Source: Sipunculus nudus (lineage: Eukaryota; Annelida; Sipuncula; Golfingiida; Sipunculidae). From it: a stretch of 64,000 nucleotides of DNA. The stretch spans positions 76,272,453 to 76,336,452 of the forward strand of contig CM049311.1 of assembly GCA_026874595.1 (NCBI GenBank). The letters are read 5' to 3'. Position numbers and translations under genes: made by a program. Below, piece after piece: positions 47,929 to 60,050 of the stretch (position 1 is the first letter of the stretch; every line of letters starts with the position of its first letter). A model generated the notes under the pieces. The model was not told where the DNA came from. It was given only the letters and a program-made list of their open reading frames with translations, and ran no database searches.

Positions 47929-48551
47929 TTACATATTATGAATACAAAACCTGAAAACAACATGCAAAACATTACATATGCAAATAAACTGAGTACTCTT
48001 CTTGGTCCTCTCTGTAGTCTCCTCCAGCTGACCACACGCCTCTTTCACAATCTTCCTGAGGCACTCATTCTCCTGCTTCAGGTCATCCTTTTCTCTCTCT
48101 ACCAGCTTCCGGAGATTCCGTTGTGAGTTGACCTTCTCCTGCCAGCTTTTAGTTCCAGTTCCTTGATCTGTTGCTTGACCCTCTTCTCCCGGGCTGGCCA
48201 CTTGTCGAGTTACCGGCGGGTCTCCGCTAACTCCTCTAGGAGGGCTGCCCGCTCCGATGAGCGATCCCCTGATGATGGCTGCTCCAGAGGGGCTTCTACT
48301 TCAGCAGGAGCCAGTTGCATATCCTGAAGGAGTCTTGACAACCAGGGCGACCCGAGGAAGCACAGCACTTTGTATGAGGAGCTACTACACTGGGCCTGGT
48401 CAGTATGGAGTCTGTCCATGCTCACCGCGCTACTATACTGGGCCTGGTCAGTATGGAGTCTGTCCATGCTCGCTGCGCTTTTGCTGCCGACACTTGAATC
48501 ATCACTAGTGCAGGAATCCAGCACCACAGTCAGCATGGTCTGAGGATTCAC
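47929..48551 (-). pseudogene. Coiled-coil ORF remnant downstream of gypsy pol
   Basis: Minus-strand coding-like sequence in two frames. The first part (48551-48210) has an exact 16-codon repeat built on SMDRLHTDQAQ, encoded by a 48-bp tandem duplication at about 48380-48475, and a Glu/Ala-rich end. After a stop, a second frame gives a strongly heptad-like segment, RKLVEREKDDLKQENECLRK. Continuous reading would need one frameshift and one stop suppressed. It lies where the integrase end of the gypsy pol would be expected but shows no integrase motif. It may be an additional element gene or a captured host exon. Confidence 0.35.
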
Positions 48552-48731
48552 AGGGAGCTGAACTGGCTTTCCATTTAATAGCTGAGGCTATAAAGGAATC
48601 CTCTGCTTGCCATTCCTATAAATGCTCTGGTGCCCACGAATCTAACCAGTAGGATGCGTCTGATGATACATGACTGATTCGAACCTGTCGTGCCGTCCTC
48701 TCTCTTTTGACCAGACTTGTTTCTTTTTCCC

Positions 48732-49515
48732 TCATACATCTGCTACAAATTCTGATCTCCCTTTGCACTGCGTACATTCAACTCTTGAAAGGCCATCGGC
48801 ATTACCATGATGGCCTCCAGGCTGGTGTTGCACTACGAAGTCGTAAGTATCGATAACAGATATCCATCTGGCCATCATACCCTCTGGGTCTTTGAAGCAT
48901 AACAGCCATTGCAAAGAAGCGTGATCTGTTTGCAACAGGAAACGTCTTCCCCAGAGGTATGTGTGAAAATGTTTTATGAACTTAACGATCGCTAACAGCT
49001 TTGTCGTGCAGTAGCGTCGTTGCGCTTTATTTAGCATGACTGCCATAGGCTAAAGGACGCTCCATGCCATCTTGTGTCTGAGAGAGGACTCCGGATATAC
49101 CAACGCCACTTGTATCAGTGTCAAGTATCAGCAGCCCCTCCTGTGTGGGTAAGAGAGTACTGGTGCGTGAATCAGCCTCTCCTTTAAAGCTATGAAAGCT
49201 TTGTTGCAAGACTTGTCCCACTTGAACTTGATATTTTTCCGTGTCAGGTTAGTCAGCAGTATGGCCACTGTTGCGTAATGTTGGATAAAGCGCTGGTAAT
49301 AGGAGGTAAATACCAACGAAACTACGTATTTCAGTCTTACACCGTGGTATCTTCCAATCCCTGACAGCAGCTACCTTTACCTGGGTCACAGTGTACCCCT
49401 TCCTGAGAGAAAACATGCCCCATAAAGGCAACACTTTCTTTGAAAAGGCCACATTTCTCTGGTTTTAGTTTCAGTCCCGCTTGTCTAGACTGACCAAAAA
49501 TGGTATCTCGAATTT
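48732..49515 (-). pseudogene. Ty3/gypsy pol remnant: RT C-terminus and RNase H
   Basis: Part of a retrotransposon polyprotein. On the minus strand the RT end is recognised by GLKLKPEKCGLFKESVAFMG with HVFSQEG, and after a shift VAAVRDWKIPRCKTEIRSFV. RNase H follows in two frames: LILDTDTSGVGISGVLSQ, with the first catalytic Asp region, and NKAQRRYCTTKLLAIVKF, then TDHASLQWLLCFKDPEG and GGHHGNADGLSR, all hallmark Ty3/gypsy motifs. The protease, the RT palm with its YxDD box, and integrase are absent. The zinc knuckle of gag lies directly before the RT end, so an internal deletion removed the middle. Several frameshifts. Not functional. Confidence 0.8.
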
Positions 49516-49544
49516 TGCGTTATTCTTAACTGGAAACAGTTTTC

Positions 49545-50375
49545 TCATATATGGCCAAATTTCTTACAAAACGAGCATTTCTTGCTTGACTGCATTCTCT
49601 TGCATAATTGATTAAGTTGCTCTTGCATTTTAGTTTCGTTTACTGTAATCATCTGAATAACAAGGCGAGATGCTATTTGGTCCTGGGAGTAATTGACATC
49701 AGCTGCCACCTGATTTACCCTAGCACAGGGCCCCGGAAACATGCTGTCTCCTAGTATAGTCTCAACGTTTCCTCCCTCATTTCGCTAAAAGGCCGCCCTT
49801 CATGTGAGAGCTGGTCTATTTAATTCAAGACGACTCTGTGGGTCTCGTGCACCCAAAGGCAGACCGCTGTTTAAGAAAATTTTCCCGCAGCACCCCCTGC
49901 CGCTCTGCTGGTGCAGTTTTGACCATACAGTCATATAACCGGATTAAAGTACGACTTAAATCCTGTAAAGACTCCCCCTCCAACGACTCCTGGTATGGAA
50001 CTGGCTTGACAGAGAATTAAGTGATTCTTTAGGGGCAAACCTCTTATATAGCTCATTTACAATGGCAGTGGGGTCTCCTCACTGTCGTGAAGATAAACAT
50101 AAGATCTCCTCCGGAGCTGGGCCCCGAAGGTAATCCAGTAAGGCTGTGGCTTTCGCCGCACCCTCTAACCCCAAATTTCGACAATAAATGTTTACCTCAA
50201 CCAGCCATTCTTTAAGGGTGAGGTCACCAGTCTTAAGGGCTGTTCCAGTAAATTTGGACAATTTAAATGGTGATGAACTAGCTATGTGGAGATTCCTAAA
50301 TGCTCCGGTCATAGCATCTGTAAATGCCTGAGCAAATTGCTGGAAGTCTCCAGCCTCAGAGCCCTCTTCTGACAT
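49545..50375 (-). pseudogene. Ty3/gypsy gag remnant with CCHC zinc knuckle
   Basis: The probable start is the ATG at 50375-50373 (MSEEGSEAGDFQQFAQAFTD). About 90 codons follow with FKLSKFTGTALKTGDLTLKE and ATALLDYLRGPAPEEI, typical of gypsy capsid proteins that bind and package the element RNA. After a stop or frame change near 50080 come GDPTAIVNELYKRFAPKESL and, near 49575-49545, a zinc knuckle CSFC-x4-H-x4-C whose last part is broken by an in-frame TGA. The gag is therefore interrupted at several places. It lies just upstream of the RT/RNase H remnant on the same strand. Confidence 0.7.
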
Positions 50376-50995
50376 AACGTAATAAACTTTTAAATTTATC
50401 AAAACAAAAATCACTTAAAAAAACAAAAAGGGTTGAATTTTGAGCTCTTAATAGTAGGTCTAAAAATAAACAGCTTCAATTTTCACATTTTTTCCAACTT
50501 AAGCCTTAATAAACACAAAGGGGAAATTACATCAAATTGTCTTTTCATACCTTGCAGCTCAAGAAGCACTCACTAGTATACTGCTTAGTCTCTAAATTCT
50601 AAAATAGCCCCATAGACAGTACCAGTGTAAATATAACTAATATTATTACTCTTAAAACCCTATCAGTACCAGTGACACTAACACAGTAATAGTGTCAAAA
50701 CATAAGAAACCCTGGTCCCTGATAACCTATCACAAACTATGTGATAATAAATGCAATAATAAATAATGATAATATTAAATGCAATGATGATATATCAGGG
50801 TTTCCGCCAGGGTTGAAAAAGTGTGTCCGTTTTTACTTTGTGACAGGGAGTGAACCGAGCGTGCGGGCGAAGCCCCCGGGGGGGGGGGGGGGGAAGTTGT
50901 GGGAGGGGGTTCTCCCCTCCCACGGTGTGGAAATTTTACAAAATCAAGGTTGAAAACAACGTTTCTGATGTTCTTTTTCAGCTTAGTATCACGTC

Positions 50996-53384
50996 CATGG
51001 AAGGCGTAAAAATATACCAGTAAAACAGTAAAATATTCGTTAGGCCTTCATGTGATGCAGCATGCACGTACAAGTCGTGTCTCCCTGACATATGTGGGCC
51101 CACAAACTGGCCTTTTACTTAACTATTCCTTGGAAAGGATTCGCCAAAACATTTGTTTTGGAAACTTGCGCAAACCGAATTGACGAAGATAAATATAATA
51201 AATATAGGGCCTGTTCTGCCCAAGCGATGTCCACATTGTTTGTTTTTATTATATCGTGCACGCTTCCTGTGTATCCCCAAGCTATTGACCAATTCAACAT
51301 ACCCCTCCAGGGACTAACGGTTTCCCGCGCTCCCAGATTACCCGCGCCTGGTGCTTACCGCGTGATCTCCGCTGACCGGGTGTTCACGATGGGCCCGCAC
51401 TACAGCCGGCGTTTTGTCGGCTGCTGCAACGCATTCAACGGCCGGCTGCTTTTCTCAAAGTTAAATGACAAAAAATATATATTGCTGTCGCATGCTTTTA
51501 CTTAAAATTCGTGCAATATCCTTGAAATTTAGTGTGTTAGGCCTACTTGTTATAGGCCCAACATTTGATTCTGCGAAATCCCTGATTGCGATCGTGTCCG
51601 AGACGGCCCAATCATTGACCAGCATAACCTGTTTCTGCACGTGTGACATTCAGTTGAATTATTCAGAACTTCCTCGGACGCTATTTGCTGCATTTGCCAC
51701 AAGTTTTTATTTCAATAGGGAATTCCCTCATGAATATTCGCACATAGAACAGCGCATTCACTACGCTCCGGCCTTTTGAAATTTGTTCGGTAAAGTCAAG
51801 ACATAAGCTCTTTGCATTGTGACCTCGCTGCAAGGCTCGCGGTATGTTAATATGTCAAAGCAGCGATGTCCACAGCGACTGCATCATGAAAATGATTCAC
51901 CTTCTTCAAATTTTGAAAAATATATCATCACAACCAAATAAAACACATTTAATTTCCATTATCGATAGGTTTATCATTTTTACTGACTACAGAGACTGAA
52001 TGTACGGTTGTCGAACGATTAATTATAATATCACACCTTTGGCCGGTAGCGCATGTTCGGGGGCGACATCGTACGTCCGACATCGTACGTCCACAACCTA
52101 TGGTTACACAACTGATTACCTTCTCCAGAAAATTAAATGGCGAGACAGCATAAAAACTATTTGCGCAGATGTTGTACATGTATAAGGAATCTTTTTACTG
52201 ATCTATTCTTTTCAAAGTTTTTCAGACATTGTCAGGACAGTGACTGAGTGGCACCGCCCCTTCTTGAAGCGCTGTGACGCATGGCTGCATGGTGACATGA
52301 TGTTCAACTTCCGGCATCACTCGCTCCTCAGAACAACTCGTTCAACACATTAATAGATATGAAAAACAGTCAGGAAAATAAAATTTTATGATATACAATA
52401 GTTCTGAAAAGGTGTAATCTTTTTTTTTTGGCTGCAAGTATGGCTTTAAAATACTGTCGGTTCTTACTTAGCTTTGAATTCCTGTCCACACACTGTTCGC
52501 TTTTCATGGATGATATTAAAATGTCATAGAACGAAGTATTTTTTTATCAATTATGAATAAATCATTCTGGTCTTAAACAATGCAAAGTATTTTGTTTCAA
52601 GATAAAATATATCAAATAAATTCATCATAAATTCATCATATAATATTATATATTGCCATGTATTGTATATTTCAAAATGTATTGCATTTTGCGCTATAGG
52701 AGCAAGGTGTTTAATTGGTCTCGTCGAGTAACAAAACAGCCTTCTAACTATTATGGGGCTCATAGCCCTTACTCTGAATAATTTGGAACACCTTGCAATA
52801 AACTAGGATATGTGTCTAAAGATCAATAAATGATCATATATCATTTTAATCGAACTGAAAAGGACGCGTGAAAATAAGATTTTCAAACACCTGCACGAAA
52901 TATGAAGTTTAGATACAGTGTTGGCTGGTGAAAGTTAATCTCCGTAACATGATTAAGGTCCTGTTGTCGTTCCAGAAGTTTATATAAATGTACGTAGTTC
53001 TTAGATTGAGTAAATTAGTAGATCGTTTGGATGTGTAGGCTCTTGGTGAAATAGCCATAAACATATCTACCATATTTGCCGAAAATTGTAACTTGCCTTG
53101 CCAGGTGCCACAATTACTTCGGGCACGACACCATGCACCTTTTAGATTTTAAAATCGGATTTCAACACAAATGAAACATTTTTTCTCTTACACAAAAAAA
53201 ATGGAGACGGTGACGGGCTATTTCCACGAATATATCGCATAGTACAGAGAATGTATTAAGGAGTGCAAAAATATAAAAATTAAGGGGTCAAAAATGAAAT
53301 TACACCAAACTGAATTTATATATTGTAGAGAAGTTCCATACGACGAAAAGATCGTTAAAGTCCTGGATTACTGGGTTGCACAAT
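50996..53384. other. Non-coding 3' portion of the hAT element
   Basis: Between the transposase stop and the left inverted repeat. GACATCGTACGTCC is repeated twice at 52065-52092. Between 51092 and 51779 two overlapping plus-strand frames of 137 and 104 codons cross a CpG-richer patch, but neither shows a known motif. Otherwise AT-rich. Confidence 0.45.
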
Positions 53385-55712
53385 TTAAAGGTCAATTTTG
53401 CGATCATGCATATTTCTGAATTTTGTCACGATCATTTCGAGATCTGCGTCAGTAAGCTCCCCTGTTTGCTGTCCATGAAGGGCCACCCTCATAAGTGACT
53501 CAAGATTGTCCCCTTTTAAGCGAGCTCGCATTTCCGTTTTCACATCATTCAGCAGACTGATACATCTCTCCACTGATGCTGTGCCCACCGGGATCAGGCA
53601 TGCCATTATTAGCAGCTGATGACAGTTTGGTAAAATTGTGAGGATATTCTTCCTGTAGAGGTCATAGAGCAAATCACGAGGGCCCTAGTTGTCTCTGGCT
53701 GCGAGCTTTGCTGTCTTCTCCTTCCGCTGAGCCTCTGTCTTGTCAGGCATTCTTGATGCTTCTTGTGTAAGGCGCATCTGGTATTCCATTTTTAGAGAAT
53801 ACATAGTATCCTTGAAGTTGCCATACTCGGCCCTTGCCGCTTGTTTGTCTATGACAGCCTCGGACTGTGTTAGCTTTGGCTCTCCTTCAAGGGCTAGATC
53901 AAACCTGTCGACTTTTGGCTCTCCATACAGACTGATCAGGCTATCTAGCTCGGAGCAGCCATACATACACCTGTCCTTCCGATCCATAGGAATATTCCTT
54001 GAATCTAAAATGGAAAAATAAGCTACAGTCTCTTTTGACTCGAAGGCGACATCCAGCTCCATCTGTAGTTTTCCCAGCATTGGCAGGGCTACATCGGTGA
54101 TAAATTCTGCACGCGATCTGTTCTTCACGTTGCGTGGTCTCCTTGCCCCTTCACTTCTATTTTCTGCCACTTGGAGCACATCTTCAAGTTTGTCAAAATA
54201 TGGTATTGGATATATTCCCGATTGTGTCTGGTTTGATTCGCCATTGCGGAGGTGTGCTTCCATATCTGCCGATTCACATTTTGCTGTGCTGACCAGGTAC
54301 GGTACTGCACTGAAGTTCAGTTCCGTGGTCTGCAGTTGCTTGTTCAACGCTCCAGTTACACGCAGCACGTCACACAAGAGGAGCCACATCTGAACGAAAC
54401 TCCTCTCTGTCAGGTGGATTTTTAGCCCCAGGGCTTCAGGGTCCGCCTTCTCAGAGTAAATTTGATCCAAGCTGTCTAGGATTGAGCTGTATCTGTCAAA
54501 AACACGAATGCAGCAGTCCCTGTGTGACAGCCACCTTGATGTGGAGGGCATTATCAACTTCAGAGGCTTTATCCCTGTTACATCCTGGATGTCCATCAGA
54601 TTTGCTAGTTTCTTAGGGGATTTATCATACAGGTTCCACAGATTGATGAGGGTGGTGTCAACAATTCTGATCTGGTCGAAATCCTTCATCAGGTGGACAA
54701 AGGTCAAGGCCAGCCTATGGCATCTACAGTTGATGTATTGGCTGTGTGGAGCGCCATGTCGCAGGCGTCTCTGTAGGCCACTCCTTTCTCCTGACATGGT
54801 GTTGGTGCCATCTAGCCCGAGAAATAGGAGGTCTTTGATGTCTATGCCTTTGCTGTTGAAGACGTCTCGGACAGTCTCATAAAGGTACTTGGCATCCATT
54901 CTGGAGCAGCGAACGCAGGCAATCAGACGTTCTACAACTCTGCCTTGGCTATACCACCTTCCAAGCATGACAAGTTGCTCCACTCCAGCACTGTCGGAAG
55001 CTTCATCTGCAAGCAAAGTAAAGTACCTTGCGCTTCCACTCCACGACATCCTGTTCTTCAAAGTGTCCCCCCAGGACAGATAACATTTGCTCATTTACCT
55101 GATGTGATAGGTACGTGACACCACTGGGCAGAGAGAAGTCTACTCCTAACTTCTTGCAAAGATCCACTAGGTCAACCATTGTATTTGTGTATGCAAACTT
55201 TTTCTGACAGGTGAAGTACATACATCTGAAGATTTTCTTCACTTTTTCCCTGTTACCGTCTGTGGACTCTTTTTGTGATCTGTGCAGTTGTAAAATAACA
55301 GATCCGTGCAGGTCGCTCAGTCTCTTGTCGGAGAGACTGCTTGTGGCATTCTTGTGCATTACACTATTCATGTGACGTGTGAACGTTCTGTTTGGGTGAT
55401 CCCCCAACTTCGCACCTTGATTTACCCAGACTGTGATGGTTTTACCGGATCCTTTATAGCCCCACACTGAACAAATTTTGCAGATCCAACCAGCAAAATT
55501 AAAGCTGTAAGCACTCCAGGGAAAACGCCTTTCCCACTTGCTGAGGTCAAACATTCTCGCATCAAAAGTTGCAGGTTGAGTGACCTCGTCTGAATCAGAA
55601 TGCACCTCTTGAACTCCCTCCGATGTTTCTGCTTCATCATCGCTGCTTGATGCAGTTTCCATCTTAGCTGGGCTTCCTGGTTGATTCTCTGGGAATTTTG
55701 GTTCCCCCTCAC
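53385..55712 (-). pseudogene. hAT transposase, main exon (one frameshift, one stop)
   Basis: Cut-and-paste transposase of the hAT superfamily, resembling the DUF4371/ZNF862-like group. After a TTTGTTTAAG acceptor at 55713 comes GEPKFPENQPGSPAKMETAS, then a TTF/BED-type zinc finger (WICKICSVWGY...NRTFTRHMNSVMHKN). After a frame change between 55094 and 55015 the catalytic region follows: YFTLLADEASDSAGVEQLVM (first Asp), LFLGLDGTNTMSGERSGLQR (second Asp) and INCRCHRLALTF. A helical insertion domain comes next. A TAG at 53685-53687 precedes the in-frame C-terminal dimerisation domain IPVGTASVERCISLLNDVKT, with the catalytic Glu, and the final stop at 53385. All key acidic residues are kept. Only two lesions over about 770 codons suggest recent inactivation. 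Confidence 0.85.
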
Positions 55713-55820
55713 CTTAAACAAAGGCGTAGGAACTAGCAATTTAAAAAATGTTGGCCCAAAGTGTCTCACAAAATAAAGCAAAACCTGTCTATTTCAGACG
55801 TTCAATATGATACCAAAATA

Positions 55821-55832
55821 AACACACACATG

Positions 55833-55865
<33 letters not shown>

Positions 55866-55866
55866 G
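55821..55866. repeat. (CA)n(TA)n microsatellite
   Basis: An ACACACA stretch passes into TATATA. It lies in the intron of the hAT transposase. Confidence 0.9.
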
Positions 55867-56109
55867 CAGTATTATGCACACATATTTCAAACTTATATAC
55901 CTGTATATAAACATAAAACTTTATTTTAAATTTTCTGTAAAAAGTATATTATATAAATTTAATAAAAACTATATTGTCACGCATTGATTCTTCTATAATG
56001 ATTTTTAATGTCTTGAGAAGATACAATATGCAGAAACATGTCGACATATAATGCGACTGATTTACAATATGCAGCAATCTGTCGACTTGCACATATGATG
56101 TGGATGATT

Positions 56110-56111
<2 letters not shown>

Positions 56112-56194
<83 letters not shown>
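56112..56194. repeat. (CT)n(TA)n microsatellite
   Basis: About 16 CT units, then about 24 TA units with one slip. The same arrangement occurs at 21852-21946. Intronic to the hAT transposase. Confidence 0.95.
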
Positions 56195-56512
56195 CATTGG
56201 TTCCATAAAAGTCCGAGCTAGGCTAATTCACGGCTACTATTCCGTGACACCCTTATCGATTTAATTATATGAACCAGGGTGTCGATACATGTTTCTAACC
56301 ATCTTTTGCTTGGTTAAGATGCATTATTTTTCAAAAAGTTATTGGCTTTAATACTTACAATATATATTAACGAATAAACTGAAAACTATAAATAACACTT
56401 TCAAACGATAACCCTTTAAAGTTTCACAGTTCAAGACTTGATAATGTTCACACAAGACTCGTCAGGCGGTAGGTGACATAGCCCTACAATTGTGGGGACG
56501 ATGACGGCATTT

Positions 56513-59131
56513 TTAGCTCAGCTGACTATAAGTCATCTGAGCTATAGTCGTGGTCCATTGTCCGTCCGTCCGTCCGTCCGTCCGTCCGTAGATGTGGCAC
56601 GTTTTGAAACCGTAAGACCTAGGAATCCAAAATTCGGCATAATGTTAGATGTCCCCAAGATCTCCTACCAAGCCGAAAACTGGGTCTTTGCAACTTCGTT
56701 CCTTTGAGAAATTAAGGAAAAACCTCAATTTTTTATTAAAAACCTATTTTCACACTTCAGGACTGCCTAATATCAAAACCACTCATCTGTTTTTCCTCAT
56801 ATTTACCATAAATATTCCTCTATATAGTTCCTATGTACATGCCAGAAATTATGTCTGTATTATTTAATTTAAAAAAGTTATGGGCCCAAACATAATGCAT
56901 TTTGTAAAAAATCAGGAAAGATATTTGATCACTTAACACAAAAAATGTTAAAGCTATGGACCTTTTTACCAGTTATATAACTTTAATTAATCAAAATTAA
57001 ATTGCATACCCAAAATTAGATGAAAATCTTTTAAATTTTTTAAAATATTAATAAAAATAAAAAATTGGTACCTTAAATTTTGCCCAACTTTGACCATGGC
57101 ACGTTTTTTTCCTGTTAGTACTGTGGATTTAATTTTCACAGCATGTTTTTGTTAGCATTTCAACTGTTAATACCAAAAATTTGAAACCAGTTGATCAAAA
57201 ACTGTAGATTTTAATCAAGTTTTCAAGCACCATGTAACATATTGTTTACATCAAGCTAGTGTTATGCAGTTTGCAAGAGCTCAGCTCCCCAGCTTCAGCT
57301 CCAAGTTCCTTAAATTCGGCATACAGTTAGATGTCTCCAAAATCCCCTACCATGCCAAGAATTTGGTCACTAGGACTTAATATCTTCGAGATATTAATGA
57401 AAAAATTCATTTTTCCATTAAAAACCCATTGTTACACTTCAAGACTGCCTAATATCAAAACCACTGATCTGACTTTAATCATAAATAATATACATATTTT
57501 TCATTCTCTATGCACATGCCAGAATGATGTCAGTATTGCGTAATTGTTTTAAGTTATGGGCCCAAACATAATGCACTTTGTAAAAAATAAAGAAATATAT
57601 TTACTCCCTTAACAAGGGCATTGCTGAAGCTAGAGATTTTTTTGTCAGGGATGTAACATTATTTAATCAAGATTCAAATGAATACACAAAATTAGTTCTG
57701 AATTTTTCAAATTTTATAAGTTATTAGTATAAATTTAAAATTAGTACCTTAAATTTTGCCCAACTGTGACCATGGCACGTTTGTTTCCCGTGAGCACTGT
57801 TGATATAATTTTCATATCATGCACACATAAGGATTTCAGCTTTTTAGTTTAGAAAGCTGAAAGAAATTGGCCAAAAATTGTAGCTTTTATTAATGTTTTT
57901 TATGAGACCCTGTCAGACTTTGGCTCTCTCCAGCCCCTCTTGAGTCACCTGTATGTTGACCTTGTTGACCTTTCATCAAATTATGCACGCTTGAAGCGAG
58001 GCATACAGGAATCCAGGCAGCTTATGGCAAGCCACAGTTGATCCAGGTGTCCAACCCAACTCATCTAGAAGTTTTAACCAACAACATAACAATAAACAAT
58101 AAATTAATAAATTTTTATTGGTTTTTAATAACAAATATAAGAAAAATAGAAAAGGAATTTGTTAGTTTATAATAACAGGAAATTAACTTGCAGTTACTGA
58201 TGATATAAGAATCTTGTATCGATGAGTAGAATGTCACATATTCCAAATAACACCATGCAGTCACCTATGGCATTTTTCAGTTCAATTTTAATTATAAAGA
58301 AGTAAATCATATTATTCATTACTAATCATTAGGGATCATATGAAGGAAATTAATGATAGACAAAGATGCAGTTGATAATATTAATCTAGATTCCTACTGT
58401 GTCTAGTGTGTACATTGATGTGAAATTAGTCCAAAATGAATTTTTTACAGTTATTTTTTAATATAAATAAAAGCCATAAAACCAGGTACTTATGATCATT
58501 ATTTAAATGTGTGAATTTTGTATATTCTGGATTCTCAACATCATTGTTTGGTGAAAACTGAATAAAAACCAGACATGGTGTGAATACTTTGTAATTGTAT
58601 TTAAATACGAATATGATTATGTACTCCATTATAAAATTTCTTGCATAAAGAATGGGAATTCAGGTAAAAATGAAAGTATATGAATACTCATGCAAATACT
58701 TTCAAAATGTATTCATGAATGCATTCATGAATATATTCTTTATTATTATTTTAATAATAATATCAGTTATATTTCATTTTAAATAATCATATGATTCTCT
58801 TATTATTTTTAATAAAAATTATATTTGGGACAATATTTGTAATTTTTTTAAATAAATAGTTAAACTCTTATATTATATGTTCTGCTTATAAGTTATATGG
58901 CCAAGTCAAAATCTGTGTGACAGTAGTACTCCATTTGTTAATAAAATAAATGAAATCAATCCTCTTCCCTGTCTCCAAAGGTACTATCAAAATCATACAT
59001 AAGCTAAACAACAACAACTCATAATACAGCTTATATTTATTACTACACAAAACCAGCATGTGCCTCATTTCTAAATAATATTTTTTTATCATATATAACA
59101 GCTGAGCGTCGTGACCCATAGGTCCCTTGTT
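56513..59131 (+). mobile_element. Helentron/HINE-like element, copy 2 (uninterrupted)
   Basis: About 2.62 kb, starting TTAGCTCAGCTGACTATAAG with a CGTCCGTCCGTCC stretch and ending CAGCTGAGCGTCGTGACCC, hairpin GACCCATAGGTC and CCTTGTT. It aligns with 34755-38156 throughout except for the 732-bp insertion there. The 682-bp internal duplication is present here too (units near 56649 and 57331), so it predates the split of the copies. It is inserted between the two transposase exons of the hAT element and reads on the opposite strand. Non-coding. Confidence 0.7.
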
Positions 59132-59491
59132 ATCACGTGTGGGCCTTGTGCAAAAAGACAATAGTGCTCCCCCCCCCCCCCCCCTTTCCTACGCCTGTGT
59201 TAAAAAACTAACCCATCGCTTTAATAATAATAAACCACAGCGTCTTAGGAAGAATCATCACTTCACAATTTCTCGCCGTACATAAGGCCGTCACCCCTCC
59301 ACAGAGTGGTTTGACCCTCATGAGTCGACCAATACGCTAACACTGCCCTCATGTACACGCGTGGCGGGTGAATCTATTTCGGTGATGGGGTGGGGGGTTC
59401 GGTCACAGGTGGGAAAACTAGCGTGTTTGGACAGAAATTTATGCTTGTTACTTGTACAAACACAGTACAAAAAACTTGTCCTATTAATGTG

Positions 59492-59677
59492 TTAGATCTT
59501 AGCATGCATAACCACTGAACTGGAACTGCTGCTGCAGGGTTCTTCCGTCTGCAAATCACGGTCAATGCATCGTTTCTTGGCTTCATTTGGCTTTTTAAAG
59601 AAACCAGTGATGTCTTTAGTGCCATCAGCATCTTTCTTGCGCAGCTTTTTCACGTAATTTTTGTGGGACTGACTCAT
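59492..59677 (-). pseudogene. hAT transposase, first exon
   Basis: Starts with ATG at 59677-59675: MSQSHKNYVKKLRKKDADGT, then DITGFFKKPNEAKKR, with a short F-F motif typical of the N-termini of this transposase group, and a serine run. Coding sequence ends before a TAA at 59492-59494. The donor is probably the GTTATG following TTCAGTG at about 59513, a weak match. The reading continues in the main exon at 55712. The strand, order and location inside the inverted repeats support it as the transposase N-terminus. Confidence 0.6.
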
Positions 59678-60050
59678 ATTGTTGTTCTCGACGTACTGTC
59701 ACAGGCAGTGCTGACCAGTAATAGGAATGAACACGCGGTCCGTAGTGTAACAGTACGCGGGTCATCTTTCCTGCCTTGTTTCAGGTTTCAGTTAAGTGCA
59801 TGGTAAGAATGATTGATAGTGTAATGAAAGAGGGGGCTGCCCTGTCCAGTCTGCTCCAACAACAGGGGAGAACAGGCGACAGGGGCGCGCAAATCTGATA
59901 CATAGTTTGAAGATGATGAAGACAGCACGACACTCGTGCTTGAGTTATTATTAAGCTCTCTCAGCCTCTTTGGCTGGGGGAATTTTTAATGACCCTCGCG
60001 GGGGAAAGAGTCCGTTTACCGGCCTAAATTTTAGGGTCGCGGAAACCCTG

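Larger units (their letters stand above)
50796..60050 (-). mobile_element. 9.26 kb hAT transposon with nested Helentron
   Basis: The ends are perfect 12-base inverted repeats: CAGGGTTTCCGC at 50796-50807 and GCGGAAACCCTG at 60039-60050. CAGGG-type ends are typical of hAT elements. Between them on the minus strand lies a two-exon hAT transposase (59677-53385). The Helentron-like copy 2 (56513-59131) sits in the intron; without it the element would be about 6.6 kb. The flanking 8-mers TGATATAT and TATAGAAA do not match, so the expected 8-bp target duplication is lost or the ends come from different copies. A CpG-rich zone at about 51300-51460 and a G-run at 50877 lie near the left end. Confidence 0.7.

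Noticed and set aside
51092-51505. 137-codon plus-strand frame near the left end of the hAT element
   Set aside because: It crosses a CpG-richer patch where stops are rare by chance, shows no recognisable domain, overlaps another frame of similar length, and has no splice or poly(A) context.
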